Shown here: piece by piece, positions 34,759-42,477 of the stretch
How the letters are laid out: every line of letters starts with the position of its first letter
How positions within the stretch are numbered: the first letter of the stretch is position 1
Source of the DNA: Streptomyces sp. NBC_00390
GTDB lineage: Bacteria > Actinomycetota > Actinomycetes > Streptomycetales > Streptomycetaceae
Direction of reading: 5' to 3'
DNA length: 64,000 bases
NCBI RefSeq assembly: GCF_036057275.1
Contig: NZ_CP107945.1
Span: 6,882,001 to 6,946,000 of the forward strand
Notes under the pieces: model-generated
What the model was told of the DNA's origin: nothing
The model's input: the letters and a program-made list of their open reading frames with translations, nothing else
The model's database searches: none
Made by a program: the position numbers and the translations under genes

Positions 34759-34795
34759 ACAACCGGCAGGACAGGTGAGCGGGAGGCATGCGCAC

Positions 34796-35299
34796 ATGGG
34801 CATGAGCGTGACCATCTCAGCGGCAGCTGAGCACGATGCGGAGCACATCCTCAAGCTGCAGTATCTGTGCTATCAGAGTGAGGCCGAACTCTACGGCGAC
34901 TACGGGATCGAGCCCCTGACCCAGTCGCTCGCCGACCTCACGGCCGAAATCGCCCAGGGGCACGCCCTGGTGGCCAAGCTCGGGGACGAAGTCGTCGCCT
35001 CCGTGCGTGCCAGGGTCGACGAGACCGGCACCGCGCGGATCGCCAAGCTCATCGTGCACCCGCGGATGCAGCGCCACGGCCTGGGCGGCCGGCTGCTCGA
35101 CGCGATCGAGACACGCTTCGCCGGGGACGCCGGCACCAAGCGGTTCCAGCTGTTCACCGGACACCGCAGCGAGGGCAATCTGCGGCTGTACCGCAGCCGC
35201 GGCTACGTCCCCGTGTCCAGCGAGCAGGTCGGACCCCGGCTCACCCTCGTCACGCTGGAGAAGGACGCGGCCGCCGCTGAATACGCGGCCAGCGCCTGA
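34796..35299 (+). CDS. GNAT-family acetyltransferase
   Basis: A 167-residue GNAT protein: VTISAAAEHDAEHILKLQ at the start, RIAKLIVHPRMQRHGLGGRLLDAIE is the acetyl-CoA loop (RxxGxG/A), and GNLRLYRSRGYVPVS the C-terminal motif B. GGGAGG lies about nine bases upstream of the start. Substrate cannot be inferred. It is 37 bases after the sigma-factor gene and may share its transcript. Confidence 0.85.
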   Translation: MGMSVTISAAAEHDAEHILKLQYLCYQSEAELYGDYGIEPLTQSLADLTAEIAQGHALVAKLGDEVVASVRARVDETGTARIAKLIVHPRMQRHGLGGRLLDAIETRFAGDAGTKRFQLFTGHRSEGNLRLYRSRGYVPVSSEQVGPRLTLVTLEKDAAAAEYAASA

Positions 35300-35311
35300 C
35301 GCTCCCGCCCG

Positions 35312-35767
35312 CTACGCCCCGAGGCTGCGCGCCCGGCGCAGCCACAGCATGCCCGTGACCGGCAGCAGCACCGGGATGAAGAGGTAGCCCATCCCGTACG
35401 TGGACCACACGGTCGAGTCGGGGAAGGCCGACGGATCGAGGACGGTCCAGGTCCCGACGATCAGTACGCCCGCGAGCTCGGCGGCGCAGCACACCAGCGC
35501 CGCCCTGCGGGCCGCCTCCCCGCCGCGCACCAGGGTGTAGGTGATGAACGCGTACACGACGGCCGCGACCGCGGACAGCACATGGGCCAGCGGGGCCGAG
35601 CCGAAGTCGGTCAGGATCTGGTAGACGGAGCGCGACACGGCGCCGACCGACATCACTCCGTACAGCCAGACCAGCAGCAGCCCCGGGCCCCCGACCAGCC
35701 TGGCCCGCTCCGGGCGGTCGCTCTGCCCGTTCCGCTGCTGCGCCCCGTCGGTGAGCGGCTCGGGCAT
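35312..35767 (-). CDS. Small membrane protein, four helices
   Basis: A 151-residue integral membrane protein with hydrophobic spans at about 27-48, 61-82, 92-112 and 122-142 and a polar N-terminus. I do not recognise a named family; it looks like one of the conserved actinobacterial hypotheticals. It starts two bases after the stop of the upstream gene, so the two membrane proteins form an operon. Confidence 0.75.
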   Translation of the reverse strand: MPEPLTDGAQQRNGQSDRPERARLVGGPGLLLVWLYGVMSVGAVSRSVYQILTDFGSAPLAHVLSAVAAVVYAFITYTLVRGGEAARRAALVCCAAELAGVLIVGTWTVLDPSAFPDSTVWSTYGMGYLFIPVLLPVTGMLWLRRARSLGA

Positions 35768-35769
35768 CG

Positions 35770-36129
35770 TCAGCCTCCCCAGATGTCGTAGAGGCGTACT
35801 TCGAGGACCGCCAGCACCACCGCGCCGGCGGCCACCGTCGCCGATCCCCATCGCGTGCGCTCGGCCAGCGACAGAAATCCGGCCGCCGGCACTGCGGCGA
35901 AGGCCCCGATCAGATAGGCCAGGAAGATCGCGGTGCCCTCGTCGGCCTTCTCGCCCCTCGCCAGCTGCACGATCCCCACCACCAGCTGCGCGAAGGCGAG
36001 CACCGACACCACGGCCATGCCGATGAAGTGCCAGTCCTTGGTGGGCTGATCGCGGAAGGCGGCGAAGCCGCACCATGCGGTGAGGGCGGTCGCGGCCACG
36101 GCGACCGCGACCGTCAGGGCGTCAAGCAT
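35770..36129 (-). CDS. Small membrane protein, four helices
   Basis: A 119-residue protein with spans at about 3-24, 36-58, 66-88 and 93-112 and a conserved-looking DQPTKDWHFIGMAVV between the first two. No recognised function. It is the promoter-proximal partner of the preceding small membrane protein and divergent from the HAD gene. Confidence 0.75.
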   Translation of the reverse strand: MLDALTVAVAVAATALTAWCGFAAFRDQPTKDWHFIGMAVVSVLAFAQLVVGIVQLARGEKADEGTAIFLAYLIGAFAAVPAAGFLSLAERTRWGSATVAAGAVVLAVLEVRLYDIWGG

Positions 36130-36233
36130 GGCTCCGAGAGTATTACGGGCCGAAGGGCCGGATGCGCCCGGCCCCGAGTGCGCAGGGGGCCGGGCACCAG
36201 GGCGCGCCGCGGGTTGGCCTAGGGTCGGGAACC

Positions 36234-36881
36234 ATGAAGATCCACGCCGAAGCGCTCCTGTTCGACAACGACGGAACCCTTGTCTCCTCCCTGGAGTCGG
36301 TGAACCGCTGCTGGACCCGATGGGCGCACGAGTACGGCATCGCGGCGGAGGACTTCGCCCGTATCGAACTCCACGGCCGGCCGGCCGTGGAGATAGCCGC
36401 CGATCTGCTGCCCCCCGCCGTGGTCCCCGAGGCCCTGGCCCGCATCGAGCAGCTGGAGGTCGAGGATGTCGCCGGGGGAGTGCAGCTGCTGCCCGGAACC
36501 GCCGCGCTTCTGGACCGGCTGCCCGCCGACCGCTGGGCCGTCGTCACCTCTGCGACCCGCAGGCTGGCCGAGGCCCGCCTCGAGGAGGCCGGCATACGGC
36601 CCAAGGCGATGATCGCCGCCGACGACGTGACCCGCGGCAAGCCCGACCCGGAGCCGTATCTCCGCGCCGCCCGGCTCCTGGGCGTGGACCCGGCGCGCTG
36701 TGTGGTGTTCGAGGACGCACCGGCCGGCCTCGCCGCGGGGCGGGCCGCCGGTATGACGACCGTGGCCTTGACCACAACGCACGCCGCGTCCGAGCTGATC
36801 GCCGACATCGTCGTCCCCGACCTCTCGTCCGTGTCCGCGCAGGCCACGGTGGATGGCGTGGAGATCACCACAGCGGAGTGA
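36234..36881 (+). CDS. HAD-family phosphatase
   Basis: A 215-residue HAD-IA hydrolase. Motif I is LLFDNDGTLVSS (nucleophile Asp and general acid Asp separated by Asn), motif II VVTSA, motif III the Lys in RGKPDPEPYL, and motif IV VVFEDAPAGLAAG. A four-helix cap lies between residues 15 and 85. It resembles sugar-phosphate phosphatases of the phosphoglycolate/2-deoxyglucose-6-phosphate group. It is monocistronic. Confidence 0.87.
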   Translation: MKIHAEALLFDNDGTLVSSLESVNRCWTRWAHEYGIAAEDFARIELHGRPAVEIAADLLPPAVVPEALARIEQLEVEDVAGGVQLLPGTAALLDRLPADRWAVVTSATRRLAEARLEEAGIRPKAMIAADDVTRGKPDPEPYLRAARLLGVDPARCVVFEDAPAGLAAGRAAGMTTVALTTTHAASELIADIVVPDLSSVSAQATVDGVEITTAE

Positions 36882-36906
36882 TCCGTCCACATACTGCGCA
36901 CCCTGC

Positions 36907-36921
36907 GTCCGGTATACGGAC
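36907..36921. promoter_or_regulatory. 15-bp dyad upstream of the met leader
   Basis: GTCCG-GTATA-CGGAC is an inverted repeat just before TAGGTT (36930-36935), a possible -10. It could be an operator for the leader and metNIQ transcript. Confidence 0.4.
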
Positions 36922-36939
36922 ACCGGAGATAGGTTCAGC

Positions 36940-37050
36940 ATGCAGTCTGCTTTACTTGCCGCCATGACCAGGACGAGCAGCCGCACCCTTGCGACCGAGG
37001 CGATCACGACGCCCGGTGCTCGTTGTCTGTGTCGAATGTGCGCCTTCTGA
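36940..37050 (+). CDS. Cysteine-rich leader ORF upstream of metNIQ
   Basis: An ATG at 36940 opens 36 codons ending GARCLCRMCAF and a stop at 37048-37050; an inner ATG at 36964 gives 28 codons. Three of the last eight residues are Cys and one is Met, strikingly rare in this GC-rich code. TAGGTT four bases upstream of ATG 36940 allows a leaderless transcript, and CTCGC/GCGAG (from about 37068) plus later GC-rich dyads lie between it and metN. It resembles the Cys-codon leader peptides that control sulfur genes in actinobacteria by translation-dependent attenuation. Confidence 0.55.
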   Translation: MQSALLAAMTRTSSRTLATEAITTPGARCLCRMCAF

Positions 37051-37239
37051 GGGCCCCTGCCTGAGCCTCGCGCCCCGAAGCGAGACCGACAGCCGAGCCG
37101 TGTCCGAAGCTCCACCTGGAACGCACCCGGACCCGGCCTGCCCCCGCGCGCACGCCGCCCCCGGCCATGAGCCGGGACCGGCCCTCCTGCGCCGACTGTC
37201 CGAACGAAGAAATGCCCCCTGCCCGGCGGACACCGCGCC

Positions 37240-38346
37240 GTGCACTCGACAGTGACGGAAACCCCTGTGATCACCACTACGGGCCTGACGAAAATCTACC
37301 GGGCCCACCAGTCCCGAACCCGCGAAGTCACCGCCCTGGACGGCGTCGACCTCCATGTCCGTGAGGGCGAGGTCTTCGGCGTCATCGGTCAGAGCGGAGC
37401 CGGAAAGTCCTCGCTCATCCGCTGCGTCAACCTGCTCGAGCGCCCCACCGCCGGCACCGTGACAGTGGCCGGCCAGGACCTCACAGCGCTCGCCGGACGC
37501 GGTCGCCGCGCCTCCAGGGAACTGCGCGAGGCGCGCAGCCGTATCGGCATGGTCTTCCAGCACTTCAACCTGCTGTCCTCGCGCACTGTCAAGGACAACA
37601 TCGAGCTGCCCCTGGAGATCCTCGGCGTCTCCGGCGCCGAACGCTCCCGCAAGGCTCTCGAACTGCTCGACCTCGTCGGCCTCGCCGACAAGGCCAAGGC
37701 CTATCCGGCCCAGCTCTCCGGCGGTCAGAAGCAGCGCGTCGGCATCGCGAGGGCGCTCGCGGGCGACCCCAAGGTCCTGCTCTCCGACGAGGCGACCAGC
37801 GCCCTGGACCCCGAGACCACCCGCTCGATCCTCCAGCTGCTGCGCGACCTCAACCGGCAGCTCGGCCTGACCGTGCTGCTCATCACGCACGAGATGGACG
37901 TCGTCAAGTCGATCTGCGACTCCGCCGCCCTGATGAAGAAGGGCCGGATCGTGGAATCGGGCACGGTCAGCGAACTGCTCGCGACCCCCGGCTCCGAACT
38001 CGCCGACGAGCTCTTCCCGGTGGGCGGTGAGGCCTCCGGCACCGACCGCACGGTCATCGACGTCACCTTCCACGGCGAGGCCGCCACCCAGCCGGTGATC
38101 TCCCAGCTCTCGCGTACCTACAACATCGACATATCGATCCTCGGTGCCGCCATGGACACCGTCGGCGGCAAGCAGATCGGCCGGATGCGTATCGAACTGC
38201 CCGGCCGCTACGAGGAGAACGTCATCCCCGTCGGCTTCCTGCGCGAGCAGGGCCTCCAGGTCGACGTCGTCGATGGCGACGGACCCACCGAGAAGATCAC
38301 CCTGCCCGCCCAGGGCCCGGTACTCACGAAGGAGACCGCCAAGTGA
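37240..38346 (+). CDS. metN: Methionine ABC transporter ATPase
   Basis: A 368-residue ATPase with Walker A GQSGAGKSSL, Q-loop MVFQHFNLL, signature LSGGQKQRVGIARAL, Walker B VLLSDEATSALDP, H-loop LLITHEMDV, and the C-terminal NIL/ACT-like regulatory domain (residues about 265-345) that senses methionine in MetN. The start may be GTG 37240, GTG 37252 or GTG 37267 (ITTTGLTKIY, the usual MetN opening). It drives import of methionine through MetI with MetQ as receptor. Confidence 0.95.
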   Translation: MHSTVTETPVITTTGLTKIYRAHQSRTREVTALDGVDLHVREGEVFGVIGQSGAGKSSLIRCVNLLERPTAGTVTVAGQDLTALAGRGRRASRELREARSRIGMVFQHFNLLSSRTVKDNIELPLEILGVSGAERSRKALELLDLVGLADKAKAYPAQLSGGQKQRVGIARALAGDPKVLLSDEATSALDPETTRSILQLLRDLNRQLGLTVLLITHEMDVVKSICDSAALMKKGRIVESGTVSELLATPGSELADELFPVGGEASGTDRTVIDVTFHGEAATQPVISQLSRTYNIDISILGAAMDTVGGKQIGRMRIELPGRYEENVIPVGFLREQGLQVDVVDGDGPTEKITLPAQGPVLTKETAK

Positions 38347-39014
38347 CCTGGTCGGAGATGCAGCCCCTGCTCAGCCAGGGCACGGTCGACACCCTCTACA
38401 TGGTGCTGTGGTCCACCCTGGTCACCGTCATCGGGGGACTGCCGCTCGGCGTGCTGCTCGTCCTCACGGACAAGGGCGGACTGCTGCAGAACACGCCGGT
38501 GAACAAGGCCGTCGGCGTGATCGTGAACATCGGCCGCTCACTGCCGTTCATCATCCTGCTGATCGCGCTGATCCCTTTCACCACCCTCGTCGTCGGGACC
38601 TTCATCGGCCCCACCGCGATGATCGTGCCGCTGGCCGTCGGAGCCATCCCGTTCTTCGCCCGGCTGGTGGAGACGGCGGTCCGGGAGGTCGACCACGGCC
38701 TGATCGAAGCCGTGCAGGCCATGGGCGGCTCCATCCCCACGATCATCCGCAAGGTGCTGCTCCCGCAGGCCCTGCCGTCGCTCGTTTCCGCCGTCACCAC
38801 CACGGTGATCGTCCTCGTCGGGTACTCGGCGATGGCCGGCGCGGTCGGCGGCGAAGGCCTCGGATCCAAGGCCGTCACGTATGGATTCCAGCGCTTCGAG
38901 ACCCAGTTCATGCTCGTCACCGTCGTCATCCTGATCGCCATCGTCACAGCGGTGCAGCTGATCGGAGACGGCGTCGTACGGCTGCTGGCCCGCCGTGGCC
39001 GCACCGCGAGCTGA
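38343..39014 (+). CDS. metI: Methionine ABC transporter permease
   Basis: A 223-residue permease with five helices and the EAA loop EAVQAMGGSIPTIIRKVLLPQA that docks to MetN. Start GTG overlaps the metN stop by GTGA. Sequence elements GRSLPFIILLIALIP and VGYSAMAGAVGGEGLG are typical of MetI. The 73-base gap to metQ keeps the three genes in one operon. Confidence 0.95.
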   Translation: MTWSEMQPLLSQGTVDTLYMVLWSTLVTVIGGLPLGVLLVLTDKGGLLQNTPVNKAVGVIVNIGRSLPFIILLIALIPFTTLVVGTFIGPTAMIVPLAVGAIPFFARLVETAVREVDHGLIEAVQAMGGSIPTIIRKVLLPQALPSLVSAVTTTVIVLVGYSAMAGAVGGEGLGSKAVTYGFQRFETQFMLVTVVILIAIVTAVQLIGDGVVRLLARRGRTAS

Positions 39015-39087
39015 CTCCAGACCTCACTCCCCATGGGCCCGCACTCCTTGTCCGGGCGTCGTTCCACACAAGAAAGAGGCACTTTTC

Positions 39088-39945
39088 GTGCGTAAGAACA
39101 CCAAGCTCACCGCTGCCGCTGCCACCGCCGCCCTTGCTCTCGGCCTCACCGCCTGCGGGACGGCCTCCGACCCGGGCGCCGCGTCCGGATCCGGCGCCAA
39201 GGCCGACGCGTCCAAGGCGCTCGTCGTCGCGGCCTCCCCGACGCCGCACGCCGACATCCTGAACTACATCAAGGACAACCTGGCGAAGAAGGCCGGGCTC
39301 AACCTCGAGGTGAAGGAGTTCACGGACTACGTCCTGCCCAACACCGCCACCCAGCAGGGCCAGGTCGACGCCAACTTCTTCCAGCACAAGCCGTACCTCG
39401 ACGACTTCAACAAGAAGAACAAGACCACCATCGTCCCGGTCGCCGATGTCCACCTGGAGCCGCTCGGCCTCTACTCCGCGTCGGCCAAGGAGCTGAAGGA
39501 CATCAAGGCCGGCCAGACGGTCGCCGTCCCCAACGACACCACCAACGAGGGCCGCGCGCTGGCGCTCCTTGCCGACAACGGTCTGATCACCCTCAAGGAC
39601 GGCGCCGGCGCGGACGCCAAGCTCTCCGACATCGAGGACGCCAAGGGCCTGAAGTTCAAGGAGCTGGAGGCCGCCACGCTGCCCCGCGCCCTGAACGACG
39701 TCGACGCCGCGGTCATCAACGGCAACTACGCCATCGAGGCCGAACTCGAGCCCGCCACGGAGGCCCTGGTGCTGGAGAAGGCCGAGGGCAACCCGTACGC
39801 CAACTTCCTCGCCGTCAAGAAGGGCAACGAGAAGGACGCCCGTGTGCAGAAGCTCGCGGAGCTTCTCAACTCCCCCGAGGTGAAGCAGTACATCGAGGAC
39901 ACCTACAAGGGCTCGGTCATCCCGGCCTTCGGTGCCGCGCAGTAA
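39088..39945 (+). CDS. metQ: Methionine-binding lipoprotein
   Basis: A 285-residue NlpA/MetQ family lipoprotein. The signal ends in a lipobox LTAC with Cys23. The binding fold shows ASPTPHADILNYIKD, LEVKEFTDYVLPNTA, GQVDANFFQHKPYLDDFNK, VAVPNDTTNEGRAL and AAVINGNYAIEA, close to family consensus. GTG 39088 has GAGG about eight bases upstream; the frame is open earlier, but that would bury the signal peptide. A hairpin terminator follows. Confidence 0.95.
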   Translation: MRKNTKLTAAAATAALALGLTACGTASDPGAASGSGAKADASKALVVAASPTPHADILNYIKDNLAKKAGLNLEVKEFTDYVLPNTATQQGQVDANFFQHKPYLDDFNKKNKTTIVPVADVHLEPLGLYSASAKELKDIKAGQTVAVPNDTTNEGRALALLADNGLITLKDGAGADAKLSDIEDAKGLKFKELEAATLPRALNDVDAAVINGNYAIEAELEPATEALVLEKAEGNPYANFLAVKKGNEKDARVQKLAELLNSPEVKQYIEDTYKGSVIPAFGAAQ

Positions 39946-39999
39946 GGCTCCCGCCCGGCATGCTTCTCAAGTAACGCCGCTGTCACGGCACTTGACGCG

Positions 40000-40031
40000 G
40001 GCCCCGCACACCGACCATGGTGCGCGGGGCC
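40000..40031 (+). terminator. Terminator of metNIQ
   Basis: GGCCCCGC and CACC pair with GGTG and GCGGGGCC with one A-C mismatch around GACCAT, 54 bases after metQ. Confidence 0.75.
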
Positions 40032-40135
40032 TCGGCGTACCGGTACCCCGGCCATGCACACCCGCCACATGATGTTGCATGCTGTGCCTTTACGGCTACG
40101 ACCCTTGTCTCACGGTCTTCGGCATGGAGCTGCGC

Positions 40136-40780
40136 ATGACTACCACCTTCCCGGACGTGTCCATCAGCACGGAGCGGTTGGTGCTGCGCCCCTTCGAAGA
40201 GGCCGACATCGCGGCGCACACCGAGATGATGAACGACGAACTGGTCACCGCCTGGACCTCCGTTCCCCACCCGTACACGACGCAGGACTCCGAGGACTGG
40301 GTGCGCAGGATCGCTCCTGCAGAACGCGCGGAAGGCCGCGGCATCGTCCTCGCCGTCACCGAATTCCTCACCCAGCGGCTCGTCGGCACGATCCATCTGC
40401 GGAACACCGACTGGCGCACTCTCGCAACCGAGGTCGCCTACGTCACCGCGCCCTGGGCACGCGGCGAGGGGTACGCCACCGAATCCGTGCTCGCGGTCGC
40501 CCGGTGGCTCTTCCGCACCCAGCGGTTCGAGCGCATCGAGCTGCGCACCGCCGCCGACAACACCGCCTCCCAGCAGGTCGCCCAGAAGATCGGCTGCATC
40601 AGCGAGGGCGTGCTGCGCAACGCCTGGATCGTGCGCACCCGGCCCGACAACGACCCCGGCGCCCCGTGGACCGAGATCCGCACCGACCTGATCATCTGGA
40701 GCCTGCTCCCCGAAGACCTCGACGGAGCCGTGGACCCGATGGCGCAGGCGGGCTACGCCTCCTTCACCGACTGGAACTGA
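40136..40780 (+). CDS. RimJ/RimL-like GNAT acetyltransferase
   Basis: A 214-residue N-acetyltransferase with TERLVLRPFEEADI at the start, GTIHLRNTDWRTLATEVAYVTAPWARGEGYATESVLAV (acetyl-CoA site) and ELRTAADNTASQQVAQKIGCISEGVLRNAW, typical of the ribosomal-protein/other-amine acetylases. GGAG precedes ATG 40136; ATG 40124 is an alternative. Target unknown. Confidence 0.87.
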   Translation: MTTTFPDVSISTERLVLRPFEEADIAAHTEMMNDELVTAWTSVPHPYTTQDSEDWVRRIAPAERAEGRGIVLAVTEFLTQRLVGTIHLRNTDWRTLATEVAYVTAPWARGEGYATESVLAVARWLFRTQRFERIELRTAADNTASQQVAQKIGCISEGVLRNAWIVRTRPDNDPGAPWTEIRTDLIIWSLLPEDLDGAVDPMAQAGYASFTDWN

Positions 40781-40905
40781 CCGGCCCCGGCGGAACAACG
40801 CCCGGCACCCCCGCTCCCGGCCCTATCACCCCTCCTCCAGGTACGCTCGCCATGCCCGCGTCCGCGGGAGCCCCGACCTGCGACAACTCCAGGAGACTGA
40901 CGACG

Positions 40906-42159
40906 ATGGCCGACCGGGTCACGGTGATCGGCTGGGACGGTTCGCCGCTCACCCAAGCGGCCAGGTCCGCCCTGACCGCTGCCACCCTGGTGGCCGGAGC
41001 GGCCCACCATCTGGCGCTGCCCGAGGTGCCGCCGCGCGCCGAACGCATCCGGCTCGGCAGCGTCGACCTCGCCGCCCGGAGGATCGCCGGACACCGCGGC
41101 AGCGCCGTCGTCCTCGCCGACGGCGACCCCGGATTCTTCGGTGTCGTCCGCACCCTGCGCGCCCCCGAGCACGGTCTGGAGGTCGAGGTCGTCCCCGCGG
41201 TCTCCGCCGTGGCGGCAGCCTTCGCCAGGGCCGGCATGCCCTGGGACGACGCCCAGATCGTCGTCGCCCACGGCCGGACCCTGCGGCGGGCCGTGAACGT
41301 GTGCCGGGCCCACACCAAGGTCGCCGTCCTCACCTCCCCGGGCGCGGGCCCCGCAGAACTCGCCCTGCTGCTCGACGGAGTCCACCGCACCTTCGTGATC
41401 TGCGAGGAACTGGGCACCGAACGGGAACAGGTCACCGTCCTCACCTCCGACAAGGTCGTCGACCATGTGTGGCGCGACCCCAATGTCGTCATCGTCATCG
41501 GAGGCAGCGGCAGCGCCGGAGGCACCGTCACCGGCGGCTGGATCGCCGGCCGCGAACCCGGCTTCCCGCCCGCCCCGCGCGGCTGGGCCCTGCCGCCGGA
41601 CGAGGCGACAGCCGCCACGGCCGGAGAGGGCGAGTGGGCCGGGCTGCGCGCCGCCCAGCTGGCACGGCTCGGGCCCCGTGTCGGCGATCTGGTGTGGGAC
41701 ATCGGCTCCGGCGGCGGCGCTCTGGCCGCCGATGCGGCCCGCTTCGGCGCCGCGGTGATCGCCGTCGACAACGACCCCGACGCCTGCACCCGGACCGAGG
41801 CCGCGGGCCGGCGCCTCGGCGTCCAGCTCCAGGTGGTGCACGGACGCGCGCCCCACGTGCTCGAACGGCTGCCCGAGCCCGATGTCGTACGGATCGGCGG
41901 CGGGGGAGTGCCCGTGGTCACCGCCGTCGCCGACCGGCGGCCGGAGCGCATCGTCACCCACGCCTCGACCCGTGACGAGGCGGAGGCCATCGGCGCCGCC
42001 CTGGCGGCCGGCGGGTACACGGTCGAATGCGCGCTGCTCCAGTCCGTCGAACTGGACACCGCCGCCTGGTCGGAACGGGAGCGGTCGGTCGTCTTCCTGC
42101 TCTGTGGCCGGCAGTCCGACCCGCGCCCCCGCCCCGTGTCGCAGGACGGTCCGAGGTAG
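40906..42159 (+). CDS. cobL: Precorrin-6Y C5,15-methyltransferase (decarboxylating)
   Basis: A 417-residue CobL: an N-terminal CbiE-like tetrapyrrole methylase (VTVIGWDGSPLTQAAR, VVLADGDPGFFGV, residues 1-200) fused to a C-terminal CbiT-like class I methyltransferase (DLVWDIGSGGGALAADAAR, IAVDNDPDAC, about 240-400). It methylates C5 and C15 and decarboxylates in the corrin path to cobalamin. AGGAG lies about ten bases before ATG 40906; an earlier in-frame ATG 40852 is possible. It stands just upstream of the BluB-CobT gene. Confidence 0.92.
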   Translation: MADRVTVIGWDGSPLTQAARSALTAATLVAGAAHHLALPEVPPRAERIRLGSVDLAARRIAGHRGSAVVLADGDPGFFGVVRTLRAPEHGLEVEVVPAVSAVAAAFARAGMPWDDAQIVVAHGRTLRRAVNVCRAHTKVAVLTSPGAGPAELALLLDGVHRTFVICEELGTEREQVTVLTSDKVVDHVWRDPNVVIVIGGSGSAGGTVTGGWIAGREPGFPPAPRGWALPPDEATAATAGEGEWAGLRAAQLARLGPRVGDLVWDIGSGGGALAADAARFGAAVIAVDNDPDACTRTEAAGRRLGVQLQVVHGRAPHVLERLPEPDVVRIGGGGVPVVTAVADRRPERIVTHASTRDEAEAIGAALAAGGYTVECALLQSVELDTAAWSERERSVVFLLCGRQSDPRPRPVSQDGPR

Positions 42160-42450
42160 GCTGGCCGATCGTTGTACCGCACCCCGGCGTTCGTCGATTC
42201 GTTCGTCAATGTCCGGAAAAGAGGGTCGCTTTGGCCCCAGGATGTGGTACGTCGAAACCGGGGGGTCGCGCGACGTGGCGCAGCCCACAGCGGACCGCGG
42301 CGGATCTCACTGTCGCGGTGGCGAACGACGGCGACAATTGCCTGGGGTCCGTGGGTCAATCGTGCCGCGCGGCGCACACGCTCGTTCTTGTTGACGGGCG
42401 TCAGGTGCGACGCGATCGGGCGCCCTGGGCGATGGGCGAAGGAGCAACCG
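42160..42450 (+). other. Intergenic region before the BluB-CobT gene
   Basis: About 290 bases without a convincing gene. One frame (42172 to 42477) is open through to the mini-ORF region but has shadow-like composition. No B12-box or other recognisable cobalamin riboswitch was found by eye. Confidence 0.4.
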
Positions 42451-42477
42451 ATGGGCGAGGGGTACGCGCATGACTGA
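42451..42477 (+). CDS. Eight-codon mini-ORF coupled to the BluB-CobT start
   Basis: GAAGGAG lies 6 bases before ATG 42451, which encodes MGEGYAHD and stops at 42475-42477, overlapping the ATG at 42470 of the large gene. The best ribosome site therefore serves the mini-ORF, while GAGGGG inside it serves the large gene. It may only tune translation by coupling. Confidence 0.35.
   Translation: MGEGYAHD

Noticed and set aside
36882..37239. SAM riboswitch before metN
   Set aside because: I could not find a convincing SAM-I or SAM-IV core by eye; the Cys-rich leader explains the region better. A covariance search would settle it.
42160..42470. Cobalamin riboswitch before the BluB-CobT gene
   Set aside because: No B12-box-like core was visible and cobL directly precedes.
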